Assembly: GCA_022562055.1 (NCBI GenBank)
Contig: JADFQA010000001.1
Location: 62,001-126,000, forward strand
Direction of reading: 5' to 3'
DNA from: Acidobacteriota bacterium
GTDB taxonomy: Bacteria > Actinomycetota > Acidimicrobiia > Spongiisociales > UBA5794
DNA length: 64,000 bases
This document shows, piece by piece, positions 45,270 through 53,312 of this stretch (the stretch's first letter is position 1; every line of letters starts with the position of its first letter). A program made the position numbers and the translations under genes. The notes below the pieces were generated by a model, which did no database searches, was not told where the DNA came from, and was given only the letters and a program-made list of their open reading frames with translations.

Positions 45270-47659
45270 AACTCACGCTCAGTTGGTTGCGGGAGTTTGT
45301 CGACGTGCCGATGATGGACATCGCTGACATCGTTGATGCCTTTGAGAGTCTTGGCCACGAAGTCGAAGAGGCGTATGCAATCATTCCACAGTTCACCGGC
45401 ATCGTTGTAGGCAAGGTTCTCGCGGTGCAAGCCCACCCGAACGCTGACAAGGTCCGGTTGTGTCAGGTCGATATCGGGGGCGAAACCGTTGAAATTATCT
45501 GTGGCGCATGGAACTTTCAACCTGGCGCTCTTGTGCCGGTCGCTCTTCCAGGTGCCACGCTCGGGGATGACTTCACGATTGCCAGACGCGAGATTCGCGG
45601 TGTCACGTCGAACGGAATGATCTGTTCAGAAGCCGAGCTTGGTCTCGGGAACGATACCGACGGCATCATGGTGCTCAATGATGACTATCCGGATTCTCTG
45701 GACGCCGTCGGTTCTGACTTTGCTGGGATAGTTGGATTCGACGACGTATTTTTCGACGTTTCGATCACACCAAACCGCCCGGACTGCATGTCCGTGGTCG
45801 GGCTCGCGCGCGAACTCGCAGCTCGTTTCGATCTGCCGCTGTCGCTGCGGACGCCGACACTCGACGTAGTTGAAGGCGAGTCGGCCCTGACGATCACAAT
45901 CGACGATGATCGGTGCCCCCGTTTCACCGTCCGATCCGTGCGCGATATCACGGTGGGGGCGTCCCCGCATTGGATGCGCCGCCGGCTGGAGCTTGCCGGC
46001 ATGCGTCCGATCAACAACGTGGTTGACGCATCGAACTACGTCATGATGGAACTAGGCCACCCATCACATGCGTTCGATCGGGACCGTCTTGGTGACGCCG
46101 TCGGGGTCCGCGCGGCGCGTGACGGGGAATCAATCACGACGCTTGACGGTCTTGAACGGACCCTTACCAGCGAGGACATTGTGGTAGTGAATGGCACCGA
46201 CGAGGCCATATCGATTGGCGGCATTATGGGCGGCGCGTCGACGGAGGTCAATGCCGACAGCGTGAATGTCGTGGTTGAGGCGGCGATGTGGTTTCCGCCG
46301 ATGATCCTGCATTCGTCGAAACGGATGCAATTGCGCTCGGAAGCGTCCGCTCGATTCGAGCGCGGGATGGACCCAAACTTTTGTTTGGTGGCTGCGGACC
46401 GTGTCGCTGAGTTGCTTGTTGCCCATGCTGGCGGCACTGCGGGGCCGATGTACGATTCGTATCCCGTCCCCGTAAAGCGGGTGATGATCGACTATCCGCT
46501 TTCGGAGACGGAACGCATCCTCGGCATCAGGCTCGATGCGGGCACCACCGGCGAATATCTACGAAAGCTCGACTTCGCAGTGTCCGGAACCGACCCGCTC
46601 AAGCTTTCCATCCCGACGCGCCGTCCCGATTTGAAGGCCCCCGTAGACGTCGTCGAAGAGCTCGCTCGCCTGCACGGATTCGCTGCCATTCCTGGGCGCG
46701 TCGTACACGGCACTGGAGGAGGACTACCGCACGAGATCGTCGCAGAACGCAAGCTCCGTCGTACTCTGACAGCGTGCGGATTGAGCGAGGCGGTGACCTT
46801 TTCGTTCATCGGTCCAGCCGATCTCGATGTACTCAACTTGGACGCGGACGATCCACGTCGCGCCGGGATCGGAGTCGTGAACCCGTTGCGAGAAGAGGAA
46901 GGCGTGATGCGCACGACATTGCTGCCAGGTCTCATAAAAACCGTTGCCGCCAACCACGCCCGTGGGTTTGTCGATGTTGGCTATTTCGAAATCGCAAAAG
47001 TGTTCTTACGTTCCGATGATGTGCTTCCATCACAGCCGGATCGGCTGGGACTCATCATGACGGGTGGCCGGGACAACGATCTTGGTCGTTCCCCACGGCC
47101 AGTCGATATCCGCGACGCAGTTGGTGTTATCGAAGCGATTTCCGCGAGTCAGAATTTTGCCGTCGAGGTTGTACCTGCAATCGAAAATGGGTTCCATCCG
47201 GGGCGCTGCGGGCGTGTTCTTCTCGATGGAAACGATATCGGGTTTGTCGGTGAACTACGTCCAAGCGTTGCACAAGCGGCCGGTCTCAGTGGGCGAGTGG
47301 TCATGGCAGAACTCGATCTTGCACCGTTTGTCGCCTCGACCGCACCATGGACATTGGTTCCACCTAGTTCCTTTCCACCCGTGGTGTTCGACCTCGCGTT
47401 TGAAATTGCTGCCGACACGGGTGCGGGAAACATCCTGGCGACGATTCGCGAGACTGCGTCGACAATTCTCGAATCGGTTTCGGTGTTCGACGTGTATAGC
47501 GGAGACGGAGTAGAAGCTGGGCGAGTCAGCATTGCGATGCGGCTCACGTTTCGGGCGCCCGATCACACTCTTGCGGACGACGAAATCACGCCAATCCGCA
47601 AGCGAATCGTCGAAGCTGTCGAAACACGCCACGACGCACATCTGCGTGGGAGCGTGTGA
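45266..47659 (+). CDS. pheT: phenylalanine--tRNA ligase beta subunit
   Basis: A 797-residue subunit with, in order, an N-terminal tRNA-binding EMAP-II-like domain (residues ~40-150, HPNADKVRLCQVDIGG), a B3/4 editing domain (RPINNVVDASNYVMMELGHPSHAFD), B5, a catalytic-like core (FSFIGPADLDVLNL) and a C-terminal ferredoxin-fold anticodon-binding domain (FPPVVFDLAFEI). Length normal. ATGA overlap with pheS. Confidence 0.96.
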   Translation: MKLTLSWLREFVDVPMMDIADIVDAFESLGHEVEEAYAIIPQFTGIVVGKVLAVQAHPNADKVRLCQVDIGGETVEIICGAWNFQPGALVPVALPGATLGDDFTIARREIRGVTSNGMICSEAELGLGNDTDGIMVLNDDYPDSLDAVGSDFAGIVGFDDVFFDVSITPNRPDCMSVVGLARELAARFDLPLSLRTPTLDVVEGESALTITIDDDRCPRFTVRSVRDITVGASPHWMRRRLELAGMRPINNVVDASNYVMMELGHPSHAFDRDRLGDAVGVRAARDGESITTLDGLERTLTSEDIVVVNGTDEAISIGGIMGGASTEVNADSVNVVVEAAMWFPPMILHSSKRMQLRSEASARFERGMDPNFCLVAADRVAELLVAHAGGTAGPMYDSYPVPVKRVMIDYPLSETERILGIRLDAGTTGEYLRKLDFAVSGTDPLKLSIPTRRPDLKAPVDVVEELARLHGFAAIPGRVVHGTGGGLPHEIVAERKLRRTLTACGLSEAVTFSFIGPADLDVLNLDADDPRRAGIGVVNPLREEEGVMRTTLLPGLIKTVAANHARGFVDVGYFEIAKVFLRSDDVLPSQPDRLGLIMTGGRDNDLGRSPRPVDIRDAVGVIEAISASQNFAVEVVPAIENGFHPGRCGRVLLDGNDIGFVGELRPSVAQAAGLSGRVVMAELDLAPFVASTAPWTLVPPSSFPPVVFDLAFEIAADTGAGNILATIRETASTILESVSVFDVYSGDGVEAGRVSIAMRLTFRAPDHTLADDEITPIRKRIVEAVETRHDAHLRGSV

Positions 47660-47660
47660 C

Positions 47661-48581
47661 ATGAAGTTTCTCAAGGTATCGGATGTGGGGATTGTCGGAC
47701 TCCGCACGATCCTCAACGCCTGCGCTCGGATCAAGACTTCTCCAGACGATGTCAGGGGCCTTCTTTCGGGCACCTCCGTTGGCATCTTTTTCGAAAAGCC
47801 GTCGACTCGTACACGAGTTTCATGCGAAGTCGCTGCCGTCCACCTCGGTGCGCACCCGGTGATGCTGCGCGGCGAAGAGATCGGGTTCGGCAACCGCGAG
47901 GAAACTCGAGACATCGCACGCGTGCTCGAACGGTATGTCGACGCCCTTGCGTTTCGAGTGTTCCGTCACCGTGATCTCGAGGAGCTTGTCGCTCACACTG
48001 ACATGCCCGTGATCAACCTCTTGTCGGACCTAACCCATCCATGCCAGGCAGTTGCAGACCTCGCGACAATCGAAGAGAGCATGGACCTTGCGGGGTCTAC
48101 GCTTGCGTACGTCGGCGATGGCAACAATGTCTTGCACTCACTGTTGCTTGCCGGGGCAATGACGGGTATGCACATCATCGCTGCCACGCCACGCGGGTAC
48201 GAACCAGCCGCCGAGATTGTGGCGGAAGCGAGAAAGCTAGCGGGCGAGACCGGCGCATCGATAACTCTCACAAGCGACCCCGCCGCCGCAGTGAGAGATG
48301 CGGACGTCGTGTACACCGACGTGTGGACGTCGATGGGCCAAGAGGCTGAGGCGGCCCACCGGGTCGCTGACTTTGCTGGATTCCAAGTAGATCTCGATCT
48401 ATTTGAAACCGCCGACCCGAATGCGTTGTTTCTTCACTGCCTGCCTGCGCATCGAGGCGAAGAGGTCACCGACCAGGTCATGGAACATGTGAGGTCGAGA
48501 GTGTTTGATCAGGCCGAGAACCGAATGCATGCTTTTGCGGCCGTACTGCTGTACACCACGGGAACCTTACCGTCGTGGTGA
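47661..48581 (+). CDS. argF: ornithine carbamoyltransferase
   Basis: It joins ornithine and carbamoyl phosphate to citrulline, drawing on the CarAB product. The 306 residues include the carbamoyl-phosphate motif FEKPSTRTRVSCE (residues ~45-57), SDLTHPCQAVADL, the ornithine loop DVWTSMGQE and HCLPAHRGEEV with the catalytic Cys. ATG 47661 follows the pheT stop by one base. No other arg genes are adjacent, so it stands alone in an otherwise translation-related run. Confidence 0.94.
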   Translation: MKFLKVSDVGIVGLRTILNACARIKTSPDDVRGLLSGTSVGIFFEKPSTRTRVSCEVAAVHLGAHPVMLRGEEIGFGNREETRDIARVLERYVDALAFRVFRHRDLEELVAHTDMPVINLLSDLTHPCQAVADLATIEESMDLAGSTLAYVGDGNNVLHSLLLAGAMTGMHIIAATPRGYEPAAEIVAEARKLAGETGASITLTSDPAAAVRDADVVYTDVWTSMGQEAEAAHRVADFAGFQVDLDLFETADPNALFLHCLPAHRGEEVTDQVMEHVRSRVFDQAENRMHAFAAVLLYTTGTLPSW

Positions 48582-49126
48582 TGTCGGATGCGGAACTAGC
48601 CGCGTTGGTCGAAGGCGATGTGACCGACGTTGCGAAGCGTCTCATCGGAGCGACCTTGTCCACAATGATCGACGGGGTTGTAACTGCGGTACTCCTCACC
48701 GAGGTTGAAGCGTACGGCGGGCCTGGTGACCCGGCCAGCCATGCGGCGCGAGGAAGGACCGACGCCAACGCGGCGATGTTTGGTACGGCCGGCACTATGT
48801 ATGTGTACCGATCCTACGGCATCCACTGGTGTGCCAACATCGTGGTCGGTAGCGAAGGCTCGGCGTCGGCGGTGCTACTGCGGGGCGGTGACCCGATCAC
48901 CGGTATTGCAGTCATGGAACGGCGCAGGAAGCGTACCAAGAACCTCACCGATGGTCCGGGGAAGCTGTGCCAAGCGCTGGGCATCACCGGCGACCACGAC
49001 GGGACGAGCCTAGGTGATCAGATCCAGATCGTGCCTGGCCCAGCGCCCGGTCCAGTGGTCGCGACTCCTCGGATCGGGATCACCAAGGCTGTTGACGTGC
49101 CTTGGCGGTTCTCTGTACTCCGCTAG
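48581..49126 (+). CDS. mpg: 3-methyladenine DNA glycosylase (AAG/MPG family)
   Basis: A 181-residue monofunctional glycosylase excising alkylated purines. Typical motifs are LTEVEAYGGPGDPASHAARGRT with the catalytic Glu and AMFGTAGTMYVYRSYGIHWCANIV, then LLRGGDPITGI and NLTDGPGKLCQALGI. I choose ATG 48581 (TGATG overlap with argF); two GTG codons directly upstream are alternatives. Its stop overlaps the stop of the convergent PBP gene in a shared CTAG. Confidence 0.93.
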   Translation: MSDAELAALVEGDVTDVAKRLIGATLSTMIDGVVTAVLLTEVEAYGGPGDPASHAARGRTDANAAMFGTAGTMYVYRSYGIHWCANIVVGSEGSASAVLLRGGDPITGIAVMERRRKRTKNLTDGPGKLCQALGITGDHDGTSLGDQIQIVPGPAPGPVVATPRIGITKAVDVPWRFSVLR

Positions 49127-51507
49127 GGGTTAACCCAGATCGTCACGATGTCAGTCTCCGCGGTTCCGGCCGCCGGTGATTGCTTCCAGACGAGGGCCGA
49201 CCGGCGGCCGGCTGCTTCGGGGTCCTCCTCGGGTAAAAGGAACACCTGTACGTCGAAGCCGAAGAGACGGGCCCTTGCCTCTTCGACAGGGAACCCAAGA
49301 ACGCTCGGCACGGAGTTTGAGGGAGTCTCTCCGGCGACGGACAGTCTGACAACCGTGCCGGTCTGCGCATCTGAACCCGCTGGCGGGTTCATGCTGAAGA
49401 CCGTACCGGTCGCCAAATTGTCCACGCGTATCCACTCTATGCGCACATCAAAACCTTGATCGAGCAACAACGGGGTCGCCTGTTCAAGACCGAAACCGAC
49501 GACATCTGGAAGCAAGGTTGCCCCGACGCTGGTGATGCCTTGCGGATTGTGAATGGGGCAGATAACGGTAGGTGCTGCGTCACGCGGGAGTCGCACACGG
49601 TGCACGCTGGCTCGTGGGCACAGTGGCCCCGCAAGAAACCCGGTTGAGAGATCAACTTCGACGGTAACGAGACCCTCATCTTCTGGTGTAGGCAGCTCAC
49701 CGTAGGGCACCCCGGCAAGAGCAGCCGACGCAAATCGCGACCAGATTTGGGCGGGCCATGTTCCGCCGGTGATCGTGTACGGGGTGAGCGGCGCTTGCAA
49801 CGGGACTTGACCCTCCGGGAACCCGACCCAAATCGCGGTAACGAGTTCGGGCGTGTAACCAACAAACCAGGCGTCCGCATTGTTCTGCGAAGTGCCGGTC
49901 TTACCTGCGGTCACACGGCCGATCCTTGCCTGTTGACCTGTACCCCTGCGAACGACCTCGGTAAGGGCTTGTGTCACCGTGTCAGCGACCGACCGAGGAA
50001 GCGCCTGAGACACAACCGGAGTCGGCGAATAAATCACGGTCCCGGCGGTGTTCTCGATACGGGTGACAAAGATCGGCTCCACGTGGTTCCCGCCGGCCGC
50101 AAAGGTCGCGTATGCCGAAGCCATGTCGAGGACGGTCACTTCCTGTGCCCCGAGTGCAAGCGAATGGTACGGCAAGAGGTTTTGATTGATGCCTGCAGCC
50201 ATGGCAATCTCGGCGACGAGTCCGGGTCCTACCTCGTCCATTATTCGTGCGTAAATGACGTTCACAGAGAATACGGTTGCTTCCAATACGGTGAGGTCGG
50301 GAAATACGGAATCGTTGTAGTTCGAGACGAACCACGGACCCGAGCTTGTCTCGATGGAGACACTCTGTCCGCCGCGGACAATGGTATCTAGCGTTAACCC
50401 AGACTCGAGAGCTGCGGCGAGGACGAACGGCTTAAACGCAGAACCTGGCTGGCGGCGCCCCTGCGTTGCGAGGTTGAATTGTGCACTTGGGTCGGTCGTT
50501 GAGTAGAAGTCTCGGCCGCCAACGATCGCCAACACGTGACCGGTGCGTGGATCGATCGAAACTAACCCGGCGGATGGAGCCTCACCGTCCATGACATCCG
50601 CAATCGCCGCCTCAGCTGTCTGCTGGATTGCGGGGTCGATCGTCGTGTAGATGTTGAGGCCACCGCGAAACAGTGCGTCGTACCTGTCAGTTGCCGTGGC
50701 ACCGAGCGCTGGGTCGTCGAGGAGTAGACGTTTGACTTCTTCAGTGAAGTACGGGTACAGCGCCTGCTGAGACAAGACCGTACGGTCTGTGAGGACAAGA
50801 TCGCGACCACGTGCATCGTCCGCGGTTTGCGCGTCGATCCAGCCGAGTTCGAGCATTTTATCGATCACGACGTTGCGCCGCGATGTGGCCGCTTCGGCAT
50901 GTTCCCATGGGTCCGTGCCCGATGGCCGCTGTATTAGGCCCGCCAGTAGGGCGGCTTCGGCCAGATCCAGCTCGGAGATGTCCTTATCAAAATATGTCAC
51001 TGCGGCGGTAGCGATCCCATACGCCCCGCTACCGAAGTACACCGTGTTGAGATAGCGGACGAGGATTTCTTCTTTGGTGAGCGATTCCTCGATTCGAAGG
51101 GCGAGAATCGCCTCTTCGACCTTCCTGTCCACGGTGAGCTCTGGTATGAGAATGACGCTCTTGACGTACTGCTGTGTGATCGTTGATCCTCCCTGAACGA
51201 TCCCTCCGGCCTCCACGTTCTTGAGGAGAGCGCGTGCGACAGCCCTGAGATCTACGCCGCCGTGCTCCCAGAACCTCTCGTCCTCAATGGCGACGACTGC
51301 GTCGCGGACAAGTTGTGGGAGCTCACCGTCTCTGACGAGAAGCCGATTCTCCCCAGCAAACCACGTTGCAAGGATCGTACCGTCAGAAGCAAAGACCGTA
51401 GTGGTCAGAGACTGCTTGATATCGAGGGTGTCTTCGTAGGGAGTAACGCTGCATGCCGCCGCGGCGGAGGCGAAGACAAGGGCAACAAGACCAATCCGGG
51501 AGCGCAT
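49123..51507 (-). CDS. class A penicillin-binding protein with two C-terminal PASTA domains and a possible lipobox
   Basis: A 794-residue bifunctional peptidoglycan synthase. The GT51 transglycosylase (residues ~45-225) has EDERFWEHGGVDLRAVARA with the catalytic Glu and GGSTITQQYVK. The transpeptidase (residues ~300-600) has the SxxK serine in PGSAFKPF, SVN and KTGTS. Two PASTA repeats follow (LPDVVGFGLEQA..., VPSVLGFPVEEA...). The N-terminus MRSRIGLVALVFASAAAACS reads as a signal sequence ending in AAAC, so the protein may be lipid-anchored rather than held by a transmembrane helix. I use the start at 51507, which gives this signal; the frame extends 12 codons upstream. Divergent from tyrS. 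Confidence 0.93.
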   Translation of the reverse strand: MRSRIGLVALVFASAAAACSVTPYEDTLDIKQSLTTTVFASDGTILATWFAGENRLLVRDGELPQLVRDAVVAIEDERFWEHGGVDLRAVARALLKNVEAGGIVQGGSTITQQYVKSVILIPELTVDRKVEEAILALRIEESLTKEEILVRYLNTVYFGSGAYGIATAAVTYFDKDISELDLAEAALLAGLIQRPSGTDPWEHAEAATSRRNVVIDKMLELGWIDAQTADDARGRDLVLTDRTVLSQQALYPYFTEEVKRLLLDDPALGATATDRYDALFRGGLNIYTTIDPAIQQTAEAAIADVMDGEAPSAGLVSIDPRTGHVLAIVGGRDFYSTTDPSAQFNLATQGRRQPGSAFKPFVLAAALESGLTLDTIVRGGQSVSIETSSGPWFVSNYNDSVFPDLTVLEATVFSVNVIYARIMDEVGPGLVAEIAMAAGINQNLLPYHSLALGAQEVTVLDMASAYATFAAGGNHVEPIFVTRIENTAGTVIYSPTPVVSQALPRSVADTVTQALTEVVRRGTGQQARIGRVTAGKTGTSQNNADAWFVGYTPELVTAIWVGFPEGQVPLQAPLTPYTITGGTWPAQIWSRFASAALAGVPYGELPTPEDEGLVTVEVDLSTGFLAGPLCPRASVHRVRLPRDAAPTVICPIHNPQGITSVGATLLPDVVGFGLEQATPLLLDQGFDVRIEWIRVDNLATGTVFSMNPPAGSDAQTGTVVRLSVAGETPSNSVPSVLGFPVEEARARLFGFDVQVFLLPEEDPEAAGRRSALVWKQSPAAGTAETDIVTIWVNP

Positions 51508-51542
51508 GCACCGTACCGTACACCCGTTGTGAGGGGCAAGCA

Positions 51543-51571
51543 TTGGCAGCTCGAACGCTGACCGGTATCCT
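51543..51571 (+). promoter_or_regulatory. promoter for tyrS, leaderless type
   Basis: TTGGCA (51543-51548), a 17-nt spacer and TATCCT (51566-51571) match the sigma-70/SigA-like consensus well. The -10 ends 7 nt before the ATG at 51579, leaving no room for a leader. It lies in the 71-nt divergent gap with the PBP gene. Confidence 0.6.
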
Positions 51572-51578
51572 GAGTTGC

Positions 51579-52790
51579 ATGACCCCTGCCTCTCCTTCGC
51601 CGCAAGAACAGCTCGCGATCCTGACGGACGGGATCGATGCGGTTACACCCGGCGGCGGGCTGCTCGACAAATTGAAACTGGGTCGGCCGCTACGAGTCAA
51701 GCTCGGCGTGGACCCCACCGCCCCTGACGTCACGTTGGGCTGGGCCGTCGTCTTGCGCCTCCTGCGGCGCTTTCAAGACCTCGGCCACACCGCCGTGCTG
51801 ATCCTCGGGGACTTCACTGCCCTTGTTGGCGACCCTACGGGTCGGTCAGAGACGCGCAAGCGACTCACTCCATCGGAGGTTGCCGCGCATTCAGTGAGCT
51901 GTGTCGACATGATCAAAGATGTGCTGTCTGAGGAACGTCTTGAGATTCGCCCCAACTCGGAGTGGCTTGCCGCGATGGACATGCACAAGCTGCTCGAACT
52001 CACGTCGACCACAACAGTTGCTCGGCTGCTCGAACGCGACGACTTTTCTAAGCGCTTCGCGGAAAAACGACCGATCTCGCTCATCGAGTTCATGTATCCG
52101 TTGCTCCAAGCAATGGACTCTGTTGCAGTCAATGCCGACGTCGAACTTGGTGGCACCGACCAACTGTGGAACCTGCTCATGGGTCGCCAAGTGCAGGGAC
52201 GGTACGATCAGGAGCCTCAGGTGGCGGTTACCGTGCCGCTACTCGTCGGGACCGACGGAACTCGCAAGATGTCACAGTCGTACGGGAACTACATTTCCAT
52301 CCGCGACCCTGCCGATGACATGTTTGGCAAGGTCATGAGTCTTCCAGACGCCGCCATGGAGCAGTGGTTTCTGCTCGCCGCCGGGTATACACAAGCGGAA
52401 GCCGCTCGGATCGCATTCGACGTGGCCGACGGGAGCCGCCATCCCGGCGAAACGAAACGTTTGCTTGGGCGCGAGATCGTCACGATGTATCACGGTTCGG
52501 TCGCAGCCGAGGAATCCGAGGCGGCATTTGATCGCCTGTTTAAGCAGCATGCAGTGCCCGACGATGTTGACGAAATCTCGATGCCGGAGTCGATGGGGGA
52601 TGAGGTATTCCTGCCAGCGCTGCTGGCAACAGCGGGCCTGGTGACGTCAAACACGGAGGGGCGCCGAATGATCAAACAGGGTGCCGTGAAGATCGACGGC
52701 GACCGGATCGACGTGGATCGCCTGCCCACTGTCGACGTAACAGGCAAAGTCATTCAAGTCGGTAAGCGCAGGTTCGTACGAATCCGATGA
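51579..52790 (+). CDS. tyrS: tyrosine--tRNA ligase (TyrZ-like) with altered class I signatures
   Basis: A 403-residue class I synthetase with the Rossmann core, [13 protein letters not shown] for tyrosine/tRNA contacts, and a C-terminal S4 domain ([21 protein letters not shown]). The HIGH-type motif, normally PTAPDLHLGH in this subgroup, reads [10 protein letters not shown], so both histidines are replaced by Thr and Trp. The KMSKS motif reads KMSQS. Overall length, alignment and S4 domain look like a functional enzyme, so these may be a lineage variant rather than inactivation. No second tyrS is in the window. Confidence 0.9.
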   Translation: MTPASPSPQEQLAILTDGIDAVTPGGGLLDKLKLGRPLRVKLGVDPTAPDVTLGWAVVLRLLRRFQDLGHTAVLILGDFTALVGDPTGRSETRKRLTPSEVAAHSVSCVDMIKDVLSEERLEIRPNSEWLAAMDMHKLLELTSTTTVARLLERDDFSKRFAEKRPISLIEFMYPLLQAMDSVAVNADVELGGTDQLWNLLMGRQVQGRYDQEPQVAVTVPLLVGTDGTRKMSQSYGNYISIRDPADDMFGKVMSLPDAAMEQWFLLAAGYTQAEAARIAFDVADGSRHPGETKRLLGREIVTMYHGSVAAEESEAAFDRLFKQHAVPDDVDEISMPESMGDEVFLPALLATAGLVTSNTEGRRMIKQGAVKIDGDRIDVDRLPTVDVTGKVIQVGKRRFVRIR

Positions 52791-52854
52791 TCACAACGGA
52801 CGCCGATTCAGGCCAAATCCAGGACGAGCACTTTCGGCGCTGTGGCCCGCGCTA

Positions 52855-53217
52855 ATGGAACCGTTCGAGAACTTCCTTTCTCCAGACCTCGTAGATGTTG
52901 TGGCTTTTCACTTGGACCGCCATCTCGCGACGTTTGATCGGGGAGCGTTCGTCGGTTCTATTTTGACGGATCTGGAGAATCTAGAACTCAAGGCGAGAGC
53001 GCAGCTCATGGCTGATCCGTCTCCGGTGTTGCCGATCCTGTACGCCTTCAGGGACGACGAGGAGTATGTTCGTTGCTCGGTTGCAAACCATCTCAATGAC
53101 ATAGCCAAGGATCACCCTGACCTGGTGGCCGAACTCGCAAAAGAATGGATGGAGGACGCTGACGCGAATCGGCGGCGGCTCGTACGTCACGCCACCCGAA
53201 CGTTGATCATGACGTGA
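52855..53217 (+). pseudogene. remnant of an AlkC/AlkD-like HEAT-repeat DNA alkylation repair protein
   Basis: A 120-residue ORF starts with the family N-terminus ([20 protein letters not shown], then [23 protein letters not shown]) and jumps directly to the late HEAT-repeat block [24 protein letters not shown] and [12 protein letters not shown]. The central part of the ~230-370 residue family and its C-terminus are missing, consistent with an internal in-frame deletion plus truncation. It could still be expressed as a small HEAT protein since the frame is intact. 64 nt after tyrS. Confidence 0.6.
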
Positions 53218-53260
53218 CACCGGGTCCTCTGATGAGAGGGTGACATCGCAAATCAAATAG

Positions 53261-53286
53261 GGGGCCGAAGCGAGAACTCCGACCCC
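53261..53286 (-). terminator. terminator-like hairpin between convergent genes
   Basis: Ten-bp stem with G-U pairs on the minus-strand RNA (arms 53277-53286 and 53261-53270, 6-nt loop), followed on the minus strand by CTATTTGATTT. It lies 27 nt after the stop of the DUF11 surface-protein gene and probably ends its transcript. Confidence 0.5.
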
Positions 53287-53312
53287 GTACTTGATGATGT
53301 CGTTGTTGCGAA

